NCBI GenBank assembly: GCA_003222555.1
Contig: QHWL01000653.1
Span: 1-6,972, forward strand
Reading direction: 5' to 3'
DNA: 6,972 nucleotides
DNA from: Acidobacteriota bacterium
GTDB lineage: Bacteria > Acidobacteriota > Vicinamibacteria > Vicinamibacterales > CAVVIG01
Shown: positions 1 to 5,324 of the stretch, one piece after another
Layout of the letters: the number at the start of each line of letters is the position of its first letter
How positions within the stretch are numbered: the stretch's first letter is position 1
The notes under the pieces: generated by a model
Databases searched by the model: none
What the model was told of the DNA's origin: nothing
What the model saw: only the letters and a program-made list of their open reading frames with translations
Made by a program: the position numbers and the translations under genes

Positions 1-366
1 CTCGATGCGCACGAACAAGCGATTGCGGCCGTGGCGCCGGGCCGATCGCGGTTTGCGATCGACCAGGCGGCCCGCGATACGCTCACCGGTTACGGCCTGG
101 GCGACGCGTTCGGTCACGGAACCGGCCACGGCCTTGGCATCGAGGTGCACGAGGATCCGCGCGTCACGCGCCGGAGGCCCGGCGTCGATCCGGACTCGGG
201 CGACCCGGGCGACAACGACGCGCTGGCCGCCGGGATGGTCTTCACCATCGAGCCGGGCGCGTATCTCCCCGGCTGGGGCGGCGTGCGGATCGAGGACGAC
301 GTGGTCGTCACCGAGAGCGGCGTCGAGGTGATCACAGACGTCACGACCGAGCTTTTGGAGCTCTGA
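1..366 (+). CDS. M24-family Xaa-Pro aminopeptidase/dipeptidase, C-terminal part (5' end outside window)
   Basis: The first reading frame is open from base 1 to the TGA at 364-366 and encodes 121 residues of a 'pita-bread' metallopeptidase of family M24. These enzymes use two metal ions to cleave peptide bonds next to proline, usually in the cytoplasm. Visible signatures are [16 protein letters not shown] (His codons at 115 and 127), the metal-ligand Glu in FTIEPGAY (codon 250) and the last ligand Glu in GGVRIEDD (codon 292). The two Asp ligands expected earlier in the fold are upstream of the window. A Gly/Asp-rich stretch after HEDPRV (about 20 residues) looks longer than the short linker usual in relatives. 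GTG at 31 is an internal codon, not a start. In many bacteria a pepP-type gene lies just before accB, as here. PepP, PepQ and YpdF-type members cannot be separated from this fragment. Confidence 0.93.
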   Translation, partial: LDAHEQAIAAVAPGRSRFAIDQAARDTLTGYGLGDAFGHGTGHGLGIEVHEDPRVTRRRPGVDPDSGDPGDNDALAAGMVFTIEPGAYLPGWGGVRIEDDVVVTESGVEVITDVTTELLEL

Positions 367-372
367 AGAGAC

Positions 373-480
373 AAGCGCTACCACGGTGGTCACGGAAACG
401 ACGGACGGAGGTCACAGGAACACGATGATGAGCCTGCCGTGTCCTTCTATCCGTATTCCGTGTCCTCGGTGGTAGAGCTT
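373..480. repeat. Imperfect palindromic intergenic element (CACGGA type)
   Basis: The gap between the peptidase gene and accB is largely filled by two arms, about 373-424 and 438-480, that are imperfect reverse complements. Shared arm elements include AAGCnCTACCAC, then ACACGGAA or TCACGGAA, then GGACACG or GAACACG near the loop. The arms are themselves built from short degenerate units (CACGGA, ACGGACGGA). A 10-bp direct repeat, GAGCTTTTGG, occurs at 349-358 and 475-484, the left copy being the end of the peptidase gene. The RNA could form a long hairpin, but no T-run follows, so I do not call it an intrinsic terminator. It resembles short dispersed palindromes seen in some GC-rich environmental bacterial genomes. 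No promoter for accB is evident in the gap. Confidence 0.6.
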
Positions 481-502
481 TTGGTGTCGCGATCGCATAT
501 TA

Positions 503-997
503 ATGGACTTGGACCAACTGAAACAGATTCTCGACCTGGTACGCGACTACGGCCTCTCGGAGTTCGAGATCGACCACGAGGGGCTGAGGCTCAAGGTCCG
601 GAAGGACGTCGCCGGAGTCGCGCCCGCCGCTTCTGCGGCGGGCTCCGCGCCGGCAATCGTTGCGCCGCTACCGACCGGATCCGCATCTGCAGGTTCTCTG
701 GCGGCGGCCGTCCAGGGCACGGCCGAGCCCACCAAACCTGGCGATGCCGAGATCGAACTGGAGGTAGTCAAGTCTCCGATCGTCGGCACGTTCTACCGCT
801 CACCCGAGCCTGGCGCCCCCTCGTTTGTCGACGTCGGATCAACCGTCAAGAAGGGCCAGGTGCTGTGCATCATCGAAGCGATGAAGCTGATGAACGAGAT
901 CGACTCAGAGTACGACGGCGAGATCGTGAACATCTATGTCGAGAACGGACAGCCGGTTCAGTACGGCGAGCGGCTCTTTGCGATAAGAATGAGGTAG
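503..997 (+). CDS. accB: Biotin carboxyl carrier protein of acetyl-CoA carboxylase (AccB/BCCP)
   Basis: This 164-residue cytoplasmic protein carries biotin between the biotin carboxylase and the carboxyltransferase of acetyl-CoA carboxylase, the committed step of fatty-acid synthesis. The N-terminal segment (residues 1-35, MDLDQLKQILDLV...) is the conserved subunit-interaction region. Residues about 36-85 form an Ala/Pro/Gly/Ser-rich flexible linker. The C-terminal biotinyl domain (about 87-164) contains KSPIVGTFYRSP and the biotinylation motif EAMKLMNEI, with Lys128 as the expected modified residue. Length is typical (E. coli BCCP is about 156 residues). The ATG at 503 was chosen because it gives the family's N-terminus; I see no clear Shine-Dalgarno before it. 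accC follows after 129 bp, the usual order, so co-transcription is likely. Confidence 0.97.
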   Translation: MDLDQLKQILDLVRDYGLSEFEIDHEGLRLKVRKDVAGVAPAASAAGSAPAIVAPLPTGSASAGSLAAAVQGTAEPTKPGDAEIELEVVKSPIVGTFYRSPEPGAPSFVDVGSTVKKGQVLCIIEAMKLMNEIDSEYDGEIVNIYVENGQPVQYGERLFAIRMR

Positions 998-1062
998 GCC
1001 GAGCGAGCCTTGTGAAAAAACGCGACGTTTGAGCGTAGAGCTCGCAGAGCCCGCGGAAAAAT

Positions 1063-1099
1063 GCAACCACTCTTCGGGTCTTCGTGCTTTCGTGGTTGC
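1063..1099. repeat. Short hairpin with CACGAAG-type units in the accB-accC gap
   Basis: GCAACCAC (1063-1070) and GTGGTTGC (1092-1099) are perfect 8-bp inverted repeats. The 21-base loop carries CTTCG-containing units (TCTTCGGGTCTTCGTGCTTTC). Read on the minus strand the region gives AACCACGAAAGCACGAAGA, the same kind of CACGAAG unit that builds the larger palindrome at 3212-3271. It looks like a single-arm or decayed member of that element type. The remaining bases of the 998-1126 gap hold nothing else I can name. No T-tract follows the stem, so terminator function is not supported, and it sits inside a likely operon. Confidence 0.5.
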
Positions 1100-1126
1100 C
1101 TTCGCAACATCAAATAATGCGAGGGT

Positions 1127-2632
1127 ATGTTCAAGAAAATCCTGATCGCCAACCGCGGCGAAATCGCCCTTCGCGTCATCTACGCGTGCCGTGAGCTCGG
1201 CATCAAGACCGTCGCGGTGTACTCCGAAGCCGACGAAAACTCGCTGCACGTCCGCTTTGCCGACGAGGATGTGTGCATCGGGCCCGCCCGTAGCGTCGAC
1301 AGCTACCTGAGCGTGCCGGCCGTCATCAGCGCCGCGGAGATTACCGGCGCCGACGCCATTCATCCCGGTTACGGCTTCCTGTCGGAGAGCGCCTATCTCG
1401 CCGAGGTCTGCGAGGCCTGCCACATCAAGTTCATCGGCCCGGACCCGCAGGTGATCCGCTTGATGGGCGACAAAGCCCGGGCGCGCCGCGTGATGAAAAA
1501 GGCCGGCGTACCGGTCCTGCCCGGCAGCGATGGCCCGATCGAGGGTGAAGAAAAAGCGCTGAAGCTCGCCAAGGACATCGGGTATCCGGTCATCGTCAAG
1601 GCGACCGCCGGCGGTGGAGGACGCGGCATGCGCGTCGTGCGCGCGCCGGCGGAGCTGCAGCACGCCCTCAAAACCGCGCAGCGCGAAGCCGAGGCGGCTT
1701 TCGGCGTTGGCGATGTCTACATCGAGAAATATATCGATTCGCCGCGGCACATCGAATTTCAGGTCCTCGGCGACCATCACGGGTCGGTCGTGCACCTCGG
1801 CGAACGCGAGTGCTCGATTCAGCGACGCCACCAGAAGCTCCTGGAAGAATCGCCTTCGCCCGCCCTTCGCGAGAAGCCACGCCGCAAGATGGGCAGCCTC
1901 GTCATCGACGCGGCCAAGGCGGTCCAGTACACGAACTCAGGAACCTTCGAGTTCCTGATGGACACGGACGGCCGCTTCTATTTCATGGAGGCGAATACAC
2001 GGCTTCAGGTGGAGCACCCCGTCACCGAGATGGTGACGGGGGTCGACATCGTCAAGGAGCAGATTCGCATCGCCGCCGGCGAGCGGATTTCGTTCAGGCA
2101 GAGCGACGTCACCTTCACCGGCCACTCGATCGAGTGCCGCATCAATGCGGAAGACCCGGACACGTTCGTGCCGTCGCCTGGGCTGATTCACGTTTTCAGC
2201 GCGCCCGGCGGCCCCGGTGTGCGCGTTGACACCTTCGTGCACTCCGACTGCACCATCTCGCCCTACTACGACTCGCTGATCGCCAAGGTCATCACGCACG
2301 GCCGCGATCGCCAGGAGGCGATCGCGCGCATGCGCCGGACGCTCGAGATGACCGTCGTCGAGGGCATCAAGACCAGCATCCCGTTGCACCTGAAAATCCT
2401 CGCCGACCCGGAATTCGTGGCCGGCACGCTCAGCACCTCGTTCATCGAGCGCTTCCTCGCGCGCCAGCGTTCGATGGGATTCGGGATTCGGGGTTTGGGA
2501 TTCGCCCCCCGGATGCGGCATCTCGAATCCCAAATCCCAAATCCCGAATCCCTCCCCTTTACGCCATCCTCGACGCCGACGTCGCCGCCCGCGGGGGATG
2601 GAGGCTGCTCGATCTCGCGTCGGCCTGCTTGA
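1127..2632 (+). CDS. accC: Acetyl-CoA carboxylase biotin carboxylase subunit, with a repeat-derived C-terminal extension
   Basis: This enzyme carboxylates the biotin on AccB using ATP and bicarbonate. The ORF encodes 501 residues starting [16 protein letters not shown], the family N-terminus; GAGGG lies unusually close to the ATG. The N-terminal biotin-carboxylase domain runs to about residue 113. The ATP-grasp core holds MGDK (Lys116), Lys158, the glycine loop AGGGGRGMR (161-169), His208, HQK (Lys237), Glu275, and [11 protein letters not shown] with Glu288, Arg292 and Glu296. The C-terminal domain includes ECRINAEDP (Arg338) and [10 protein letters not shown]. All active-site positions I could place from E. 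coli AccC are kept. Homology ends near FIERFLAR (about residue 446), about the normal family length. The last ~55 residues are low-complexity ([18 protein letters not shown]) and are encoded by the palindrome at 2476-2552 and then by out-of-frame thiE sequence. The ancestral stop has apparently been lost. Confidence 0.96.
   Translation: MFKKILIANRGEIALRVIYACRELGIKTVAVYSEADENSLHVRFADEDVCIGPARSVDSYLSVPAVISAAEITGADAIHPGYGFLSESAYLAEVCEACHIKFIGPDPQVIRLMGDKARARRVMKKAGVPVLPGSDGPIEGEEKALKLAKDIGYPVIVKATAGGGGRGMRVVRAPAELQHALKTAQREAEAAFGVGDVYIEKYIDSPRHIEFQVLGDHHGSVVHLGERECSIQRRHQKLLEESPSPALREKPRRKMGSLVIDAAKAVQYTNSGTFEFLMDTDGRFYFMEANTRLQVEHPVTEMVTGVDIVKEQIRIAAGERISFRQSDVTFTGHSIECRINAEDPDTFVPSPGLIHVFSAPGGPGVRVDTFVHSDCTISPYYDSLIAKVITHGRDRQEAIARMRRTLEMTVVEGIKTSIPLHLKILADPEFVAGTLSTSFIERFLARQRSMGFGIRGLGFAPRMRHLESQIPNPESLPFTPSSTPTSPPAGDGGCSISRRPA
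2476..2552. repeat. GGGATTC-type palindromic element inside the 3' end of the accC reading frame
   Basis: A 29-bp left arm (2476-2504) and a 29-bp right arm (2524-2552) are reverse complements at 27 of 29 positions, around a 19-base loop. Each arm is four degenerate 7-8-base units of the form GGGATTC, GGGATTT or GGGGTTT. The element has no stop codon in the accC frame or in the thiE frame. It therefore extends AccC and leaves the thiE frame open upstream to a TGA at 2227-2229. It sits exactly between the end of AccC homology and the start of ThiE homology, as expected for an insertion at a former gene junction. A strong RNA hairpin is possible; no T-run follows. Confidence 0.8.
2557..2628 (+). 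other. Conserved ThiE N-terminus lying upstream of any canonical start codon
   Basis: In the thiE frame, 2557-2628 encodes 24 residues beginning [15 protein letters not shown] and ending LDLASAC. They fit the first beta strand and first helix of thiamine-phosphate synthase (family form LYxVTD...). This runs without a stop into the ORF at 2629. Counted from 2557 the protein is 205 residues, a normal ThiE length. Between the in-frame TGA at 2227-2229 and the TTG at 2629 there is no ATG, GTG or TTG in this frame. The segment is homologous coding sequence whose start was lost, is non-canonical (ATT or ATC codons occur upstream), or is reached from accC by a frame change. Confidence 0.65.
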
Positions 2633-3174
2633 ACGGCGGCGCGCGTTTTCTGCAGGTGCGTGCGAAGGCCGCGTCCGGCGCCTGGCTGCTCGACGAGACA
2701 TTGGCGATCGTCGCACTTGCGCACGACGCCGGTGCCATCGTGATCGTGAACGATCGCGCGGACATCGCGCGGCTGTCGGGCGCAGACGGCGTCCACGTCG
2801 GCCAGAGCGATCTCGCGCCCGCGCTGGTCAGACCGATCGTCGGGACCGAGCGCGTCGTGGGAGTGTCAACGCACACGGTCGAACAGATCGATGCGGCCGT
2901 TCTGGAACCGGTGGACTACGTGGCGGTGGGCCCCGTGTTCGGGACCTCGACGAAGCAGTCGGCCTACCAGGCGGTGGGCCTTGATCGCGTGCGGGAGGCC
3001 GCGCGAAAGGCGCACGCACGCAGTCTTCCCGTGGTCGCGATCGGAGGCATCACGATCGATCGTGCGGCCGACGTGATCGACGCGGGAGCAGCCTCGGTCG
3101 CGGTCATCAGCGACCTGCTCGCCTCGGACGACCCGGAGGCGCGCGTCCGCGCGTACCTGCACGCGCTGGCGTGA
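2629..3174 (+). CDS. thiE: Thiamine-phosphate synthase (ThiE), first canonical start internal to the domain
   Basis: ThiE condenses the pyrimidine diphosphate with thiazole phosphate to give thiamine monophosphate, in a cytoplasmic TIM-barrel enzyme. Motifs visible from the TTG at 2629: [11 protein letters not shown] (family GxxxVQLREK) at 3-13, [20 protein letters not shown] at 39-58 with the metal/phosphate-site NDR, GVSTHT at 78-83, [13 protein letters not shown] at 97-109 and VVAIGGI at 135-141. The TTG overlaps the accC TGA by four bases, which could allow coupled reinitiation. However, a 181-residue product from here would lack the first beta strand encoded at 2557-2628, so this start is doubtful. 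No other thiamine gene is nearby and no TPP riboswitch is seen. The TenI regulator-like paralogue is an alternative, but the kept catalytic motifs favour ThiE. Confidence 0.88.
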   Translation: MNGGARFLQVRAKAASGAWLLDETLAIVALAHDAGAIVIVNDRADIARLSGADGVHVGQSDLAPALVRPIVGTERVVGVSTHTVEQIDAAVLEPVDYVAVGPVFGTSTKQSAYQAVGLDRVREAARKAHARSLPVVAIGGITIDRAADVIDAGAASVAVISDLLASDDPEARVRAYLHALA

Positions 3175-3211
3175 GCCGCCACCGCCGGCGATCCGGGATC
3201 ACGACAGTTCT

Positions 3212-3271
3212 TCACGAGGCACGAAGATCACGAAAATGTTGAAGAGTCTTCGTGTATCTTCGTCTTGGTGA
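3212..3271. repeat. Imperfect palindrome of CACGAAG-type units upstream of the permease gene
   Basis: Left arm 3212-3234 (TCACGAGGCACGAAGATCAC...) and right arm 3248-3271 (CTTCGTGTATCTTCGTCTTG...) are imperfect reverse complements around a 13-base loop, with roughly three quarters of positions pairing. The units match those in the hairpin at 1063-1099. It lies between the thiE stop and the TATAAT box. The other bases of the 3175-3387 gap hold a short GATCC/GGATC inverted repeat near 3190-3200, the promoter and the ribosome binding site, and nothing else I recognise. There is no T-run, so a terminator role for thiE is possible but unsupported. Confidence 0.6.
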
Positions 3272-3343
3272 CGAGCCGTCGCGATCCAAAGTCGCCGTCG
3301 AGTGGGTCCCGCCGCCGGTCTCGCGCTAGAAATCGCTGCCGCG

Positions 3344-3349
3344 TATAAT
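3344..3349 (+). promoter_or_regulatory. Perfect TATAAT -10 box, likely promoter of the permease gene
   Basis: TATAAT stands out in an otherwise GC-rich gap, about 38 bases before the TTG start, leaving room for a leader of roughly 30 bases with a Shine-Dalgarno. No good TTGACA-like -35 hexamer lies 16-18 bases upstream (that stretch reads as TCGCGC-type sequence) and there is no TG extended -10. The call rests on the -10 match and position. The promoter would start transcription of the permease and channel genes independently of accBC-thiE. Confidence 0.5.
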
Positions 3350-3376
3350 CGCCGGGTCGACGCTCAACGAAGGACT

Positions 3377-3390
3377 GAGAGGATAATTTG
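3377..3390 (+). promoter_or_regulatory. Shine-Dalgarno GAGAGGA deciding a TTG start
   Basis: GAGAGGA at 3377-3383, with core GAGG five bases before the TTG at 3388-3390, is the clearest ribosome binding site in the window. It supports TTG 3388 over the internal ATG at 3430, which has no such site in front and would drop 14 residues. The adjacent CTGAGAGG recalls the CUGAGA of TPP riboswitches, but the rest of that structure is absent. Confidence 0.6.
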
Positions 3391-4884
3391 ACTGGCGCAT
3401 TGTTTCGGACCAAGTCAATCGATCGCCTCATGGCCGAAGCCGCGGCGACCGGCGAGGGGACGCTCAAGCGGACCCTGGGTCCCATGGCGCTGGTGGCGCT
3501 CGGCATCGGTGCGATTATCGGAGCCGGCCTGTTCGTTCGCACCGCGGCGGCCATCGCCGATCGCGCGGGTCCGTCGGTCACGCTCGCCTTCATCGTCGCC
3601 GGAATCGGCTGCGCGTTCGCCGGCCTCTGCTATGCGGAGTTCGCGTCGATGATCCCGGTGGCCGGTAGTGCGTACACCTATTCCTACGCGACGATGGGCG
3701 AGCTGAGCGCGTGGATCATCGGCTGGGACCTCGTGCTCGAGTACGCCGTGGGCGCCGCCACGGTGGCGATCGCGTGGAGCGAGTACTTCAACCGCGTGCT
3801 CGAGTGGTTCGGGATGCGCATCCCGTACGAATGGTCCCATTCGCCGCTCGAGGCGATGCAGGGCACCGGCGTGCACGGCATCATCAACATCCCCGCGATC
3901 GCGATCCTGTTCGCGCTGACCGCGCTCTTGATCCGCGGCACCCAGGAATCGGCGGTCGTCAACAGCATCATAGTCATCATCAAGGTGAGCATCGTGCTGA
4001 TGGTGATCGCGATTGGATGGGGATTCATCAACCCGGCAAACCACACCCCGTTGATTCCGCGGCCGATGGCCTATACGACACCGCAGGGGATCACGCACAG
4101 CTACGGCGGCCTCATGGGCATCCTGGGCGCGGCAGGGGTCGTCTTCTTCGCCTACATTGGGTTCGACGCGGTGTCGACCGCGGCGCAGGAAGCGAGAAAC
4201 CCGAAGCGCGACATGCCGATCGGCATCCTCGGATCGCTGGTCGTCTGCACCGTGCTCTATGTGCTGTTCTCCTACGTGCTCAGCGGCGTGGCGACCGTGG
4301 AAGACTTCCGGACCGCGGGCCGCGAGGCGTCGGTCGCGTTTGCCATCACCAAGTACATGCCCGGATTCGAATGGCTGTCGAAATCGGTGACGGTCGCGAT
4401 TCTTGCTGGCTTCTCGTCGGTGATTCTCGTCATGCTCCTCGGACAGTCTCGCGTGTTCTACTCGATGAGCCACGACGGGCTGGTGTCGAAGATCTTCTCC
4501 GACGTCCACCCGCGGTTCCGGACGCCGTACAAGTCGAACATGCTGTTCTTCGTCTTCACCGCGCTGTTCGCCGCGTTCATCCCCGAGGACATCGTCGGGG
4601 AGATGACGAGCATCGGGACGCTTTTTGCGTTCATCCTGGTCTGCGCGGGGGTCTGGATCATGCGGGTCCGCCGGCCGGATCTCACGCGGGGCTTCACCGT
4701 TCCGGCTTTGCCGTTTGTCGCCATCATGGGGATCATCGTCTGCGGCGCGATGATACGGACTCGGGTGGACCAACTGGCTGCGGCTCGGGGTCTGGCTCGT
4801 GATCGGCTTGACGCTGTATTTTTCCTACGGGATCAAACACAGCCGGCTGCGCGTCGGCGGTCAGGCGGTGGTGCGGTAATCTGA
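3388..4884 (+). CDS. APC-family amino acid permease (YfnA/CAT-like), frameshifted before the last membrane helix
   Basis: This is a multi-spanning inner-membrane transporter that probably takes up amino acids by cation symport; the substrate cannot be read from the sequence. Signatures are GIGAIIGAGLFV (39-50, unwound TM1 substrate site), the conserved FAYIGFDAVSTAAQEARNPK (254-273), and GQSRVFYSMSHDGL (352-365) followed by HPRFRTPYKSN. About eleven hydrophobic segments are visible, near 32-55, 63-85, 106-130, 163-183, 189-213, 241-262, 278-302, 333-352, 383-398, 405-425 and 438-455. After Met455 the frame turns into an Arg-rich tail (RTRVDQLAAARGLARDR...) to the TGA at 4882. The expected twelfth helix lies in the next frame at 4754-4879. 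A one-base insertion (ATG-A-TAC) or a two-base deletion at 4752-4755 explains this. The ORF is otherwise intact and close to family length. It is followed within a few bases by the channel gene. Confidence 0.92.
   Translation: MTGALFRTKSIDRLMAEAAATGEGTLKRTLGPMALVALGIGAIIGAGLFVRTAAAIADRAGPSVTLAFIVAGIGCAFAGLCYAEFASMIPVAGSAYTYSYATMGELSAWIIGWDLVLEYAVGAATVAIAWSEYFNRVLEWFGMRIPYEWSHSPLEAMQGTGVHGIINIPAIAILFALTALLIRGTQESAVVNSIIVIIKVSIVLMVIAIGWGFINPANHTPLIPRPMAYTTPQGITHSYGGLMGILGAAGVVFFAYIGFDAVSTAAQEARNPKRDMPIGILGSLVVCTVLYVLFSYVLSGVATVEDFRTAGREASVAFAITKYMPGFEWLSKSVTVAILAGFSSVILVMLLGQSRVFYSMSHDGLVSKIFSDVHPRFRTPYKSNMLFFVFTALFAAFIPEDIVGEMTSIGTLFAFILVCAGVWIMRVRRPDLTRGFTVPALPFVAIMGIIVCGAMIRTRVDQLAAARGLARDRLDAVFFLRDQTQPAARRRSGGGAVI
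4754..4879 (+). other. Out-of-frame C-terminus of the permease (twelfth membrane helix)
   Basis: One frame over from the permease ORF, 4754-4879 encodes YGLGWTNWLRLGVWLVIGLT, then LYFSYGIKHSRLRVGGQAVV and Arg, before a TAA at 4877-4879. A hydrophobic helix followed by YGIKHSRLR is the usual ending of YfnA/CAT-type permeases, which commonly end YG-x-KHS. The frame has a TGA at 4751-4753, so it cannot be entered from further upstream. Joined to Met455 it restores a normal 12-helix permease of about 497 residues, ending 10 bases before the channel gene's GTG. Confidence 0.85.
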
Positions 4885-4889
4885 ATCCG

Positions 4890-5324
4890 GTGGCGAAAAC
4901 GAGCGGCGACCACGCCTTCCGGGCTCAGGGACCGGTCTTCGCGGTCGCCCTTCTCGTCTCGGTCGTGCTGTTCGGCACGGTCGGGTACGTGGCGATCGAG
5001 CGATTCACGGTCTGGCACGCGTTCTACGTGACCGTGCTCGGGATCACGACGGTCGATCTGCCACCGCTGTCGCGCGGCGGTCAGATTTTCTCGGTGCTGC
5101 TGCTGGTCGCCGGCGTCGGCGCAACGCTCTACACGTTCACCCTGCTCGCGACGGTCGTCGTCGAAGGCGGCCTGCCCAAACGGCTTCAGCGGCGGCGCGA
5201 GGCGCGCATGCTCGAGAATATCAAGGATCATTTCAGCTCCTGCGGCAGGGCGTGCCGTTCGTGGTCGTCGACCGCGACGCCGAGCGTGTCCGCGCCGCGA
5301 CGGAGGACGGGGCATTGGCAGTGA
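4890..5324 (+). CDS. Two-TM potassium-channel-type protein, N-terminal half of a split channel/RCK gene; GYG filter absent
   Basis: Residues 1-115 look like the pore module of a prokaryotic K+ channel with a cytoplasmic RCK domain. TM1 is at about 15-36, the pore helix at 42-53 (VWHAFYVTVLGI), and TM2 at about 66-92, followed by a basic linker (KRLQRRREARMLENIKDHF). The selectivity filter should read TTVGYGD or TTVGxxE, but here it is TTVDLPPLS (53-61): three residues are missing in frame between codons 5052 and 5055. After IKDHF (to 5234) homology stops; residues 116-144 are out-of-frame translation of the RCK domain. GTG 4890 gives a plausible N-terminus and follows the restored permease stop by 10 bases, implying one transcript. 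As it stands, a functional K+ channel is unlikely; a related non-channel membrane/RCK protein or a pseudogene are the alternatives. Confidence 0.75.
   Translation: MAKTSGDHAFRAQGPVFAVALLVSVVLFGTVGYVAIERFTVWHAFYVTVLGITTVDLPPLSRGGQIFSVLLLVAGVGATLYTFTLLATVVVEGGLPKRLQRRREARMLENIKDHFSSCGRACRSWSSTATPSVSAPRRRTGHWQ

Noticed and set aside
31..366. Peptidase gene starting at GTG 31 or a short gene at 5-331
   Set aside because: The M24 frame is already open and homologous from base 1, so GTG 31 is internal; the 5-331 frame is an Arg/Thr-rich shadow.
373..480. Rho-independent terminator after the peptidase gene
   Set aside because: The palindrome is long and imperfect and no T-run follows either strand's stem.
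490..503. CATATTAAT as a -10 box for accB
   Set aside because: It directly abuts the ATG, so the transcript would start inside the gene; no -35 hexamer is placed correctly.
905..1831. 308-codon open frame on the minus strand over accB and accC
   Set aside because: Antisense to two clearly conserved genes and crosses their gap; no family motifs of its own.
3371..3390. TPP riboswitch (CTGAGAGG near a thiamine gene)
   Set aside because: It lies downstream of thiE, coincides with the permease Shine-Dalgarno, and the second conserved half of a thi-box is absent.
3415..4773. 452-codon open frame on the minus strand
   Set aside because: Antisense shadow of the permease gene; charged, low-complexity product (Arg/Asp/His-rich) without recognisable domains.
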